The translations under genes and the position numbers were made by a program. Shown here one piece after another: positions 53,096 to 63,290 of a DNA stretch of 64,000 nt. The DNA comes from Nematopogon swammerdamellus. Taxonomy: Eukaryota; Arthropoda; Insecta; Lepidoptera; Adelidae. How positions within the stretch are numbered: the first letter of the stretch is position 1; every line of letters begins with the position of its first letter. The DNA lies in the NCBI GenBank assembly GCA_946902875.1, contig OX336340.1:24505566-24569565 (forward strand). Reading direction: 5' to 3'. Under the pieces are notes generated by a model that worked only from the letters and a program-made list of their open reading frames with translations, had not been told where the DNA came from and made no database searches.

Positions 53096-54797
53096 CTTTT
53101 AAAATAGATAAAATAGGAAACAGTTTAGAGGCAACGTTGGACGGTAAAGAGCATTTGGACGAGACAAGGTTCACAAGTAAAGAAATTAAAGTAATGATTG
53201 AATCAGAGGAATCACCCGAACACTGAACCTCTGGAGGGTACGCACAGCCGTTTGAAGAGGGAGGAATATCGAAACTCTTGAGAAGAGAATTATGTTCTCT
53301 ACTGTCATAACCAGGAGAGAGGGGAGCATGGGATCGAGGATTCAAGTGAACCGTTTTCTTATATGAAGAATTAGAAGAATTGATAGATGGAATACGAATA
53401 TTTCTAGACGGAGTATTCACTGATGAAGTGGACGCCACACTTGCATAAGACCGATTTCCATAAACGGGAAATTTTTTCGAGGCTTCTGGGTACGAAATTG
53501 CTTCCTCCGCCATAAGATGTTTAATAGATTGCTGTCTTAAAAATTCTGGGCATTTTTTATTAATGGCAAAGTGATTGCCTCTACAGGTAATGCAGGAGAC
53601 ATCCGCTTCATCCAGAGCACACACTTCTCCAGAGTGCGCCTCACCACACCTGTAGCAACGAGGTTTCGACCTGCATTGTACCTTCGTATGACCGAATCGG
53701 CAACAATGGAAACACTGTATCGTAGGGAATTTATACAGATCTACCACAAGTGAAGAATGAACGCAAAAAATTCTTTTGGGAAGGGTTTGACCGTCAAATG
53801 TTAAGATGACCGACTCTGTTGGTTTCCAAACGACTGTGGCATCCACTGAACTTTTATAATTTACTCTACGAGCTTTCAATACAGGGCCATATCCTTCCGG
53901 GACACGAACCTCTTCTATTATTTGTTCCGGAGACCACTCCCGAGGGATCCCCTTCACAATTCCAATGCGAGTGACGTTAAATGAGGGAATGAAAGCCTTG
54001 TACTTTTTTTCTAGGAGCATTTCGTTTAAGACAAGCTCGTTTGCATCCTGAAAATGTTTCAACTCTATGGAAACCCTGTTTCGACCAATGCTCTTTACCC
54101 CATCTTCGACTATGTTTGAGATGTTCATCTTCCTCATGAGGAGTCCAAAAGTAATGGGATGAATGGATGTTCCCGCCGAGGGATCTTCAAACTCTTTTTG
54201 CACGTGAACTAGGAATGGACCCTTATCTAAAGAATTATACATCTTCCTGTTCACTGAGCTAGGAGAGCCATGAACAAGAGAGGCAGAAGGGATAGTAGTC
54301 AACTTTGAGGAATTATTATAATTTTTAATGTTTTCCTCTGCCTCTGTTTCACTGGGAAGAACATGAACAAGAGGATCAGTAGGGGAAGAAGTCTTCTTTG
54401 AGAAATTTTTTTTTTTTTTTAAGATTTTCTCATCTTCTATTTGACTATCTGACGAATCCAAAACATTAGACTGGGATTTAGATCGAAACAGTTTTTGGTT
54501 CTTATTGTCAGATTTAGGCGCCTTCCTTTTTCCATGCCTGCACACTTCCGGAAGGGCGCGAGGGGCTGAGGGAGGCAACAAAAAGCCATCCTCATTCAAG
54601 GAAGTATCAAAAGCTGCAAATGAATTATTAGTATCAATTGTCATGTACAAGCTAGGGGAAGGAGGAGCATTATTGACAAAGGATTCGTCACTGAGCGATA
54701 CGCTCTGAGTGTTAGTAAGATCGAGAGACCGCCGGCATGACCCCGGCAACATACCACCTCCTCCAGGATCTTCAGGGTCGGGAGGCTTATGTGGCAT
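53058..54797 (-). CDS. ORF1 (gag-like nucleic-acid-binding protein) of retrotransposon 1
   Basis: 579 residues. It has a low-complexity Ser/Lys-rich N-terminal third, a folded central region at about 190-350, then three zinc knuckles: CFHCCRFGHTKVQC (362-375), CYRCGEAHSGEVC (381-393) and CITCRGNHFAINKKC (402-416). Such ORF1 proteins coat the element RNA in the ribonucleoprotein particle. The end overlaps the ORF2 start by 38 bp in a shifted frame. Confidence 0.88.
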   Translation of the reverse strand: MPHKPPDPEDPGGGGMLPGSCRRSLDLTNTQSVSLSDESFVNNAPPSPSLYMTIDTNNSFAAFDTSLNEDGFLLPPSAPRALPEVCRHGKRKAPKSDNKNQKLFRSKSQSNVLDSSDSQIEDEKILKKKKNFSKKTSSPTDPLVHVLPSETEAEENIKNYNNSSKLTTIPSASLVHGSPSSVNRKMYNSLDKGPFLVHVQKEFEDPSAGTSIHPITFGLLMRKMNISNIVEDGVKSIGRNRVSIELKHFQDANELVLNEMLLEKKYKAFIPSFNVTRIGIVKGIPREWSPEQIIEEVRVPEGYGPVLKARRVNYKSSVDATVVWKPTESVILTFDGQTLPKRIFCVHSSLVVDLYKFPTIQCFHCCRFGHTKVQCRSKPRCYRCGEAHSGEVCALDEADVSCITCRGNHFAINKKCPEFLRQQSIKHLMAEEAISYPEASKKFPVYGNRSYASVASTSSVNTPSRNIRIPSINSSNSSYKKTVHLNPRSHAPLSPGYDSREHNSLLKSFDIPPSSNGCAYPPEVQCSGDSSDSIITLISLLVNLVSSKCSLPSNVASKLFPILSILKDALLKNNVSTME

Positions 54798-55129
54798 TGT
54801 TGTTACTCAAGTGCTTAAACCAACTTCCTAGTGCAAATTACATTTACTTAGCTCAATAAAATTTTATAAAATAACTCAGCCAAAAGAAACTCGTGTATCC
54901 TCCGACGACCTTCAATTGTTTCACTGAGCGATGCAGGATGCTTGCAGGATGCCAGGAGAGGAGGAGAAGACCACTTGATAGGAGCAGGATTACAAAGCCA
55001 GGTGAGCGGAAGGGAACGACTGTAGATTAGGAGGGATTTGCAGAATATTTTCAGCGGAGCACTTATTTCACAACCGAAACCAAACGACGTTCAATTGTTT
55101 TTTCCACCACAGATTCAAAGAATTAGTTC

Positions 55130-55395
55130 GAAGCTGAATGTCACTGTCAGCTCAACAAATCCGAGACGAAACTTCCTGTCAAATAGAGCAGTGGAAATGT
55201 GGAACAAACTGCCCGAAGATGTCGTACAAGCACCCACCACAAATTCCTTTAAAAACAGGGTCGACAAACACCTAAAAAAAAACACCAAACTAAACTAACA
55301 TAAAAATAACAAAGCACCAGTGAACTTAGACATGAACACATCAGCCTAGGCTGTTCGTTCATCAAATAAATAAATAAATAAATAAAAAAACATTT
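55130..55395 (+). mobile_element. 3' end of a CR1/Jockey-type LINE, interrupted by retrotransposon 1
   Basis: The + strand reads RRNFLSNRAVEMWNKLPEDV and then VQAPTTNSFKNRVDKHLKKN before a stop, a typical reverse-transcriptase C-terminus of CR1/Jockey LINEs, followed by an (ATAA)n tail at 55364-55387. The reading frame continues across the 13 bp duplication into the left flank of element 1 (about 49085-49115), so element 1 inserted into this older LINE. Confidence 0.65.
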
Positions 55396-55685
55396 TTTCT
55401 TTGCGATTCACTCTGGATTGGACAGTGTTAGGAACATAATGTCTTTACAGATATGTGACAAATTTAATACTTTATTCGAGACAGTTTATAACTACCTACT
55501 TTTTTTAGAGAAATGGATTTGGCGGGTTCCGGAACATACGAGTCTTATATCTGTTGAAACTGCCTCAGCGCCAATCTTGACATTTATTTTTCAAATTTCC
55601 AATTAGGTTTCTAACCATTTAGGTGCTAAGATGGTTCAATCTGAAAATGAAAATCGAACAATAACTTGTGAATAATATTAGAATA

Positions 55686-55935
55686 CAGCTTTAGCCCGCG
55701 GCTTCGCTCGCGTGAAATTCCTATTTAAAAAGAAGAAAGCAAGTAAGCCCGCTATCGTACCTTTATTTCGGCGCGCGTAACAATTCAGTTTGTCTGAGAG
55801 CCACATCTTAACGTAACCGGAACTGAATTTTATAATTAGCCTATCCTGTGGCCCGTATGGTATAATGTGTTTGTACTAAGTTTAATCGAACTCGGATGAT
55901 CGGTTTAAGAGTTATGAAGGAACATACATACATAC
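55686..55935 (+). repeat. repeat D short copy
   Basis: GCTTTAGCCCGCGGCTTCGC, TTTATTTCGGCGCGCGTAAC and GAGAGCCACATCTTAACG match the 1105 copy and continue through a TGGCCCGTATGGTATAATGT-type segment. Confidence 0.6.
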
Positions 55936-55948
55936 CAGCCTCAGCCAT

Positions 55949-56331
55949 GTCAGCCTCGATAGCTCAGTGGTGCAGACAGTCAACTATCGCTATTGAATGT
56001 TAAGCAACGCTGGGTGCGGTCAGTACTTGGATGGGTGACCGCTGACCGTTGGAGGCTGACCGAGCTCGTAAAACTGTAGGTCCCTTCCCTCCTAATCTTA
56101 CTTGGTGGTAGGGTTTAACCCGCCCGGGTTGGTACCACCGCACTGAATGAAACGTCGGTCGAAACGGCTATGTAAATAGTTTGTGTTTTCCGACCAGTTC
56201 AGTGTAGCCGGCACGATCAAAGGGGGAAGCACTGACATGGCACCTAGTTCACCCGGTGTTATGGGCTGACATCACGGACGTTGTAGGTAATGTAGCCAAC
56301 CGTGTCAATTTCCATAAAAAAAAATAAAAAT
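55949..56331 (+). mobile_element. SINE-B copy with tRNA-like and 5S rRNA-derived head (full length)
   Basis: The head CCTCGATAGCTCAGTGG has a tRNA-type A box. Then 55994-56047 reads TGTTAAGCAACGCTGGGTGC and GGTCAGTACTTGGATGGGTG and ACCGC, the box A to box C promoter region of 5S rRNA. The body follows (GTAAAACTGTAGGTCCCTTC.., GGTTGGTACCACCG), then a tail with AGTTCAGTGTAGCCGG and AACTAGTTCACC-type sequence to TTTCCATAAAAAAAA. Confidence 0.82.
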
Positions 56332-57070
56332 AAAATCATCAATTTAGTTTTAGATCATACATAGAGTCTACAACAGCAGTATCTCATAAAACAAAGTAAC
56401 TTACTCCATGACCATCCCTTACAGATTTATTATTAGTATTAATATTAATTAATTAATTATATCACTTCGGCCGGGGGAATGCTCTTGCTAATATGTTTTT
56501 TTTGTAAGTAAGTAAAGTAAGAGTTTTTATGGAAAGTGTGACACTTGGTATTATTTATTAAAACTACAAGTAGGTAAGTGTCTAAAGATGCCCATGGACA
56601 TTCTGTGGTACACGGGGATTGCGAATATCATGTTGGCCTGAAAGGAGCCTTTTCACACCCCTTTTGAAAGAGCGCAGGCTGTATTTGGGAGGAATTAGAT
56701 GGGCAGGGAATGCCTTTCACATTTTCCCAGTCCTGTGGATAAATGGCCCCCAGAACCAGTTGGTACGCCAGCGTTCCCAATATACAAGAAGATATGGGAG
56801 TGGTGGCCGGTGGGTGAGGACTGAGGCCACACAGAAATATAATATAATTTAAATAGCTTCAACTGCAGTTATAACCACACAAGTTGTTTTTCGTAGAAAT
56901 AAAACATAGGCCAAAACTTAGCATAGTGTACCAGGTATCTTACGTGAATTATGGTTTTGGGGCCACCAGCACAGGCAGAAACAGGTCTCACGTCTGCCTC
57001 CACTAATGGAGGGAGGAATTTCGGTTCGGTCTGTACCTAATATATAATATAACTATGATCCTCTCCTCTT
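56332..57070. other. spacer between the two retrotransposons
   Basis: It contains the decayed repeat near 56600-56770 and otherwise nothing recognised. Confidence 0.45.
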
Positions 57071-57471
57071 TACCTACATACTTCTTCTTCTTTTTTTACG
57101 ACTTGCAGCCGCAAGATGTTCAGAGCGGTCCTTGACTTGAGCCGTAATGGCAACTGATCTCTTTTTTTATTTGAGATCTAAATACTGCCAGTGTCACGTT
57201 AAGATATCCACGTTATAATTAATTTATAAACAAAAAATGTCATTGTACAAAATTTTGATTAACGGGCAAAGAAAATGCTGAAATCTTTACATTACACCTA
57301 AAAAGGAAACAAATAATCAAACTCTAAATCATGTCATAAATAATTCAAATCATTACATTAGCCATTATAACTTACCTATACATCAAAAATAGAAAAAGAA
57401 ACAATACAACAGAAAATATACAAGTAGGAATTCTATAAACACATAGAAACAAGGAAAGCAAGCCGACTTAA

Positions 57472-60400
57472 CTAAAGTTTGATATTGTTGCTATTTATAC
57501 ATCTAGCAAGCAATTTCAATATTTTGGGTGAGGGGCAATACAGAAGAGAGTGAATATTAATGGGAAGTGAAACTTTTAATTTTGGAAGCATTTCATAAAT
57601 TGATGGCATTTTGTTATTGAGAGGGCAAGAAAATATAATGTGGTCTACATTACCCTCCTCAAGGCCACATTCGCATAGAGAGTTGTCCCTAATGCGAAGT
57701 TTGGCAAGGTGGACTGGACTACAGCAATGGCCCATTCTGAGCCTGTTTATAATAGAAGTTTCTTTTTTAGGGAGAGTAATTTTAAAGAACCAAGGTTTCA
57801 CTGGAATTTCTGGTTGGATCTTGGCATAGTATGAACCTCTAGTTTTGCTAGTATTTATCCAGTTTGAGGACCATGATTTTTTAAGGTAAACCTTAGGGAG
57901 AGCTACAAGGTCGTGGCAATAATTTTTGTAATTTAATTTGTCACCACTAACAACCGCCTCCTTAGCTAATTGATCAGCAATTTCGTTCCCTGCTATATTA
58001 GCATGACCAGGGATCCAAACAAGAACAACCTCAGAACTATTGGATTGGAGTTCTAACAGAATTAATCTAATTTTAAGAACAATGTCATTATGCATTTTAG
58101 ATTTGAATGGATTTTGCTGTATGGACTGAAGAGAGCTTTGAGAGTCAGTTAGAATAACCGCCTTGGCAATATTATTAAATCTAATATATTTAACAGCTTC
58201 CAGAATAGCCAACGCCTCTCCTGTAAACACAGATGCCTCCGGAGGACTTTTCATCTTCAAAGACCTGTTAGCATTCTTGTGAAAAACTGCATAACCAACA
58301 CTACCTTCGGGAGATAACTTGGAGGCATCCGTATAAATATATTGCCATCCCTTACAGTTTTTATCTAACCATTGCAGAAGCTTTTTGTTGGGATCCAAAG
58401 TATCTTTGTCAATATCTATAGAAGAATGAATGTTGGGGATGAAGATAAGCGCTTCATATGGAATTTGAAAAATTGGCACTGTTCTATCTCTGTGAGTCGG
58501 AGCTCTTAAATTAATAAATTTCCTGAAGCTGTGTACTAAATTTGGATGAGACTTAAGCCTCCAGAAGTTCATTGTACGAGTATATTCGGTAAGAAGCCTA
58601 AGCTTCGGAATAATAGGATGGTTAGAAAACTGAACAGCTTTAAATAAATATCTATTTGCTAAATATTGCCGTCTCATATGAAGGGGAGGGTCAACACATT
58701 CCACTTGGAGAGCATTGGTGGGTGAGGATTTCATATTCCCTGAAATTATACGGAGACATTGGTATTGGATTAAGTCTAGACTTCTAAGTGCTTTGCAATT
58801 TGCAGGCTCAAAGATAAAAGTACCATAATCCAGGTGAGGACGGATAATAGCATTATAAATTAATTTCATATAAAATGGATGGGAACCCCACCACACACCA
58901 GAAAGACAACGAATGATATTAATATTCTTTAGACATTTTGTTTTTATATAATCTATATGTAGCACTCCTGTCATCTTTGAGTCAAGAATAACTCCAAGAA
59001 ACTTAACCGAATCAGACTGCTTAATTGGTGTATCTTGATGAATGACAATGAAAGGGGGGATATTTCTTTTTCGAGAAAAGGTTACTACTGAGCTTTTGGA
59101 TGCCGAAAGTTCTAAACCATTATTCAGAAGCCAAGTGTCTAGAGAAATTAGGGCCAAATTAATTGACTCAGATGCTTTGACGATAGATTTGTTTGAAGCA
59201 TATAATAAAAGGTCATCAGCGTACTGTAAAACGCGACAATGATGTTTAAATTTAATATCCATATCAAAAGTGTAGATACTATATAATAGAGGGCTCAGCA
59301 CAGATCCCTGTGGAGGACCTTTCCACACAGTCCTAACAAGATGGCCATCTCCATCAGTATAGAGATGAATATGTCTCTCCAACAAAATGTTGGAGATAAA
59401 CATCGTCAGTTTCTCAGGCACCTTCAACTTTTGTAATTTTTTCCTTAACATAGAGAGCTGAACATTATCGTAAGCAGCAGATATATCAAGAAATGCAGCT
59501 ACAATGGATTCATCTCGACTGAAAGAGAGACGAACATCCGTAGAAAACAATGCAAGACTGTCCATGGTACTTTTCCCCTTCCGAAAACCGAATTGACTAT
59601 TGGATAAAATCTCTTGGTTTTCAATGAACCACTCTAAACGATTTTTCACTAGGTGTTCAGCAACTTTAAGGAGGACAGAAGACAGAGCAATGGGACGGTA
59701 CGATGTGCCGTCGTTAGGATCTTTCCCAGGTTTCAGTATTGGAATAATAACTTGAGATTTCCATGACACCGGGAAGATGCCAGTGTCTATGATCATATTA
59801 ATAATGCTAAGAAAATATTCCCTAGTTAGAGAATCAAGATTTTTTAAAAAAGCATATGGGATCCCATCTATACCAGGTGCAGAATCTTTTACATACCTTA
59901 AGACATTATTAAGTTCTTGGAGAGAGAAGGGGTCGTTAAGAGAAGAAGAAGAATCTATTGAATAATTTGTCGGTATTTCATCGAATTGAGGGACCGAAGG
60001 TGGAGCCAGCTTATCTAAGAAAATTTCCGTCCAGTCACTGGAAGATGCTTTAACAGAGCTATCTTCCGAATAAGCCGATCTAAATCGTTTTATAGTTTTC
60101 CAAACTAGCGAAGGATGGATATCCGGAGAGATAGAGGAGCAGAATCTGTGCCAGCCCTCTCTTTTCTTCCCCTGCAAGCAGAGAGATGTTTTAGCTTGGA
60201 TTTTGCGAAGGTTCAAAAAGTTACTTTCAGACATGACCAATGAATATTTTTTTTCAGCTTCTTTACGACATTTTATGGATTGAGTACATTCCAAATCCCA
60301 CCAAGGAGGAGATGACCTTCTATGAATGCATGGGTTTTTAAGAGGAACAAATCTATCTGCGGCAAGAATCAAAGCGTTTTCAAATTTTGAATAAAAGTTA

Positions 60401-61185
60401 AGAACATTTTCAGAATTAACATGAACAGGAGATAATGAATTAACTTTCTCGTCAACCATAGCACTAAAGTTATTCCAGTCAGCTCCATCTAATCTATATT
60501 TTAGCAACGGTTTTCTTTTTTGTGCAGTAGGAATTTTACATGGGAAAGATATGCGAATGGGGAAGTGATCACTACCATGGCTGGAATCAAGAGTACACCA
60601 TGAAAGAAGAGATGCTAGTTCAGGAGAACACAGAGACAGATCAACATAGCTCCGATTTTGGAATGGCGAAACTCTACGGGTTGGAGAACCATTATTAAGA
60701 AGACATATATCAAACTCATCCATGAGGTCAACAATTTTGTTGCCAAATAGATCTGGATTAGTTGCTCCCCACAAAGGATGTTTACAGTTAAAATCACCCA
60801 GAACTAAAAATGGTTTGGGAAGGTTTTCAATCATAATTTTAAGTATTCTATATGTCAGAAGAGACGGTTTGGGGATGTATAATGATAAATATGAGACACC
60901 CCGCACCCTAGCCGCAACTGCATTAAATGAGTCACCGTGAGGGGTCAGGGGAATTAAAGAAAAAGGTAAAGACTTATGTATAAGGAGGGCGCACCCGCCC
61001 CATCCATCGAGTCTGTCATCTCTAAGGATGGCATATCCGGAAACCCTAAAATGAGATTCCGGTTTCAGCCAAGTCTCAGAGATAGCACACACGAAGGGAT
61101 TGTGTTTATTACACAAATAAACGAGTTCATGTTTTTTACGAACTATGCTCCTGCTGTTCCATTGAAGAATCGTGAAGGAGGGCAT
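57472..61185 (-). CDS. ORF2 (endonuclease, reverse transcriptase, RNase H) of retrotransposon 2
   Basis: 1237 uninterrupted residues with the same order of domains as element 1: endonuclease (SETWLKPESHFRV, GDFNCKHPLWG, GSDHFPI), reverse transcriptase (FLDISAAYDN, GPPQGSVLSPLL, QYADDLLLYAS), RNase H (YTDASKLSPEG, GEALAILEAVKY, TDSQSS, GNEIADQLAKEA) and the C-terminal CECGLEEGNVDHIIFSC. The catalytic residues are all present. Confidence 0.92.
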   Translation of the reverse strand: MPSFTILQWNSRSIVRKKHELVYLCNKHNPFVCAISETWLKPESHFRVSGYAILRDDRLDGWGGCALLIHKSLPFSLIPLTPHGDSFNAVAARVRGVSYLSLYIPKPSLLTYRILKIMIENLPKPFLVLGDFNCKHPLWGATNPDLFGNKIVDLMDEFDICLLNNGSPTRRVSPFQNRSYVDLSLCSPELASLLSWCTLDSSHGSDHFPIRISFPCKIPTAQKRKPLLKYRLDGADWNNFSAMVDEKVNSLSPVHVNSENVLNFYSKFENALILAADRFVPLKNPCIHRRSSPPWWDLECTQSIKCRKEAEKKYSLVMSESNFLNLRKIQAKTSLCLQGKKREGWHRFCSSISPDIHPSLVWKTIKRFRSAYSEDSSVKASSSDWTEIFLDKLAPPSVPQFDEIPTNYSIDSSSSLNDPFSLQELNNVLRYVKDSAPGIDGIPYAFLKNLDSLTREYFLSIINMIIDTGIFPVSWKSQVIIPILKPGKDPNDGTSYRPIALSSVLLKVAEHLVKNRLEWFIENQEILSNSQFGFRKGKSTMDSLALFSTDVRLSFSRDESIVAAFLDISAAYDNVQLSMLRKKLQKLKVPEKLTMFISNILLERHIHLYTDGDGHLVRTVWKGPPQGSVLSPLLYSIYTFDMDIKFKHHCRVLQYADDLLLYASNKSIVKASESINLALISLDTWLLNNGLELSASKSSVVTFSRKRNIPPFIVIHQDTPIKQSDSVKFLGVILDSKMTGVLHIDYIKTKCLKNINIIRCLSGVWWGSHPFYMKLIYNAIIRPHLDYGTFIFEPANCKALRSLDLIQYQCLRIISGNMKSSPTNALQVECVDPPLHMRRQYLANRYLFKAVQFSNHPIIPKLRLLTEYTRTMNFWRLKSHPNLVHSFRKFINLRAPTHRDRTVPIFQIPYEALIFIPNIHSSIDIDKDTLDPNKKLLQWLDKNCKGWQYIYTDASKLSPEGSVGYAVFHKNANRSLKMKSPPEASVFTGEALAILEAVKYIRFNNIAKAVILTDSQSSLQSIQQNPFKSKMHNDIVLKIRLILLELQSNSSEVVLVWIPGHANIAGNEIADQLAKEAVVSGDKLNYKNYCHDLVALPKVYLKKSWSSNWINTSKTRGSYYAKIQPEIPVKPWFFKITLPKKETSIINRLRMGHCCSPVHLAKLRIRDNSLCECGLEEGNVDHIIFSCPLNNKMPSIYEMLPKLKVSLPINIHSLLYCPSPKILKLLARCINSNNIKL

Positions 61186-62755
61186 TGTGAATAATATTAG
61201 AGAGATTGGTCAGTTTATCGGCTACGTTGGACGGTATAGAGTAATTAGCAGAAATCAAATTAATGAGAGTCATTATGAGATTGGTTAATTGGTCAATAGA
61301 ACCAATATTTGGAGAATCTGAAGGAAAAGCACAACCATTTGGCATTGAAGATGAAGAAAACTGATTAATAATAGCACTATGATCAGTTCTATTATAGCCA
61401 GGGGAAAGAGGGGCATGAGACCGAGGCTTGGAAAAAACAGTTTTTCTGTAAGAAGAAGTATTTGATTGGCCACTTATTTTTGGCGAAGAAGGAATGGGAG
61501 AGCGATGTAATGGGAGCGAATACCCAGGTTTAGCAGCTACGTTGGCATAAGATCGGCCCACTGATGGACACAACCTTGACGCTTCAATGTACGAAATGGA
61601 TTGCTCTGCCATCTTGGATTTAATGAGAACTTGCCTCAAATACTCTGGGCAATCTTTGCTAGTAGCAAAGTGATTCCCAGAGCAAGTGATACACATTGCG
61701 GAAGACGCGTCCACAGAACAAGAAGCACCAATGTGTGCCTGACCACACTTGTTGCATTGCGGTTTCGAGCGACATTGAGTTTGAGTGTGGCCAAATCTGC
61801 AACATTGATAACATTGAATCGTGGGAAATTTATATATTTCCACAACTAGAGAAGTGTTCACCATATAAACTCTTGAAGGTAATTTTTGACCATCAAAGGT
61901 CAAAACAACAGTCTCAGATGGCTTCCATACTGTACCGCTATCACTTTTCTGCTTAAAATTCAATCGACGCGCCTTAATTGCCGGCCCGCAACCAATTGGA
62001 GTACGTATTTCCTCTAAAATCTCCTCTGGGGACATGTCGCAGGGGATACCCTTGACTATCCCCATCTTGGAGATGTTAAAAGATGGGATATAAACCTTGT
62101 ATTTATTTGTAATTAATTTGCACTGGACAAAGTCATTCGCATCAGCCCAGTTCAAAAAACAAACGCTGACTTTGTTCCGGCCGATATGCTTTATACCATC
62201 TTCCACCATTCTTCCATGGAAGTGTTGTCGTACGAAAATGCCAAATTTAATTGGATTTAAAGAGGAGCCAGAAGTTGGATTAAGTTCAATTCGTTGCACA
62301 TGGACCATAAACGGACCCTTATCCGTATTGTTGTATGGCCTGGCTTGGGTAACAGGGGAGGACTTCGATTCAGAAATTTTATTTGAGTTCGATTCTTGAG
62401 CGGGACTGGTTTGGGAATTTTGGGAGACAGGAGGTGATACAGAGGCAGAAATTACATTAAGGTTTGATTGTTGGGCATTAGGGAGAAAAGATGAGGATAT
62501 GGCAGAGGGGTTAATGGAATTTGAAATTTCTTTGGGGGTTTTTTCAGAATCTGATGACCTAAGCGAAGTCATCGATGACTTCAAGTCATCCTTGCGAACC
62601 TTATCTCTATGTATCTTTTTGCTATCAGTTCTTCGCTTTCTCTTTGTTTGTTTTGTATCATTAACATTATTATCATTTACATTTGAGTGTTGATCAACAC
62701 ATTGATCAACATCAAGAATAGCGAAGCTATTCCCTTCTAAACAATGACGTATCAT
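61136..62755 (-). CDS. ORF1 (gag-like), main part, of retrotransposon 2
   Basis: 539 residues from an internal ATG. Three zinc knuckles are visible (CYQCCRFGHTQTQC, CNKCGQAHIGASC, CITCSGNHFATSKDC). The preceding central region matches element 1 (KGPFMVHVQ, GIVKGIPCDMSPEEILEEIR). The end overlaps ORF2 by 50 bp in the same relative frame as element 1. The homologous N-terminus lies upstream in another frame, so this is probably a broken ORF. Confidence 0.82.
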   Translation of the reverse strand: MIRHCLEGNSFAILDVDQCVDQHSNVNDNNVNDTKQTKRKRRTDSKKIHRDKVRKDDLKSSMTSLRSSDSEKTPKEISNSINPSAISSSFLPNAQQSNLNVISASVSPPVSQNSQTSPAQESNSNKISESKSSPVTQARPYNNTDKGPFMVHVQRIELNPTSGSSLNPIKFGIFVRQHFHGRMVEDGIKHIGRNKVSVCFLNWADANDFVQCKLITNKYKVYIPSFNISKMGIVKGIPCDMSPEEILEEIRTPIGCGPAIKARRLNFKQKSDSGTVWKPSETVVLTFDGQKLPSRVYMVNTSLVVEIYKFPTIQCYQCCRFGHTQTQCRSKPQCNKCGQAHIGASCSVDASSAMCITCSGNHFATSKDCPEYLRQVLIKSKMAEQSISYIEASRLCPSVGRSYANVAAKPGYSLPLHRSPIPSSPKISGQSNTSSYRKTVFSKPRSHAPLSPGYNRTDHSAIINQFSSSSMPNGCAFPSDSPNIGSIDQLTNLIMTLINLISANYSIPSNVADKLTNLSNIIHNALLHDSSMEQQEHSS

Positions 62756-62960
62756 CTTCTAAAGACATAAATTGACTAACATTGGTTTCCGTCCGATTCC
62801 CGTTATAACTCCATACCTGACTGTTGTCATATATCATATCTCTGTGGTTGTCATGGATATCTATGTTTGAAAAACTTTTAGATCGCCCCGAGCGGGCAAG
62901 GACGAACCCCGGCGGGAGATCAACGTCTCCGCCGGGGTCCAGCAACTCTTCCGACATCAA
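62727..62960 (-). pseudogene. ORF1 N-terminal piece of retrotransposon 2, separated by a frameshift
   Basis: It encodes MMSEELLDPGGDVDLPPGF and onward, which matches the start of ORF1 in element 1 (DPGGGGMLPGSCRRS). It ends at TAG 62729-62727, while homology resumes in the shifted frame at GNSFAILD (compare NSFAAFD in element 1). A one-base indel near AGAAGGGAATAG explains this. A programmed frameshift is possible but unlikely, since element 1 is continuous here. Confidence 0.65.
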
Positions 62961-63290
62961 CTACATCAATAAAATGAACCTATTTACAATATCTACTAAA
63001 ATACTCACTAAAATAAACTTCAGCAATTATTTTAAAATAAAAAATCTATCGCGAGCCGAAAAAACGTGGATTTCCCGTAATGGCCGATTTTCTACCTACA
63101 TACAAGTAGACGTGTGGAAAATACGCGCAAAGCAAAGCAAAGCACAGACAGATTACCAATAAAGCAAAGCAATGCATGCATGGCATGCGTACGACACCTG
63201 AAAGCCATTGTCGTGCCTGCTGTTCCTGCTATCCTACTCCTTCGCCCGGAGCGAACCAATAGAAGCCGATATTCGTTTAACTTAAGATAA

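Larger units (their letters stand above)
49116..55116 (-). mobile_element. non-LTR retrotransposon 1, full length (6.0 kb), I-clade-like, apparently intact
   Basis: The element has a 5' UTR of about 320 bp, ORF1 (54797-53058), ORF2 (53095-49379), a 3' UTR and a (GAA)n tail. A 13 bp duplication, AAAGAATTAGTTC, lies at 49103-49115 and 55117-55129, exactly at the two ends. Both ORFs are free of stops. RNase H in ORF2, CCHC knuckles in ORF1 and a C-terminal CCHC motif point to the I/LOA group of LINEs; the exact clade is an inference. Confidence 0.88.
57082..63092 (-). mobile_element. non-LTR retrotransposon 2, full length (6.0 kb), related to element 1, ORF1 frameshifted
   Basis: Organisation is as in element 1, with a (GAA)n tail at 57082. 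An 11 bp duplication, TACCTACATAC, lies at 57071-57081 and 63093-63103. ORF2 proteins of the two elements look about two-thirds identical in the parts compared by eye, so these are sister families and not one recent duplication. ORF1 is broken near codon 70. Confidence 0.85.

Noticed and set aside
55994..56047. 5S rRNA gene
   Set aside because: Only the internal promoter portion is present and it is part of a SINE with poly-A tail and further copies.
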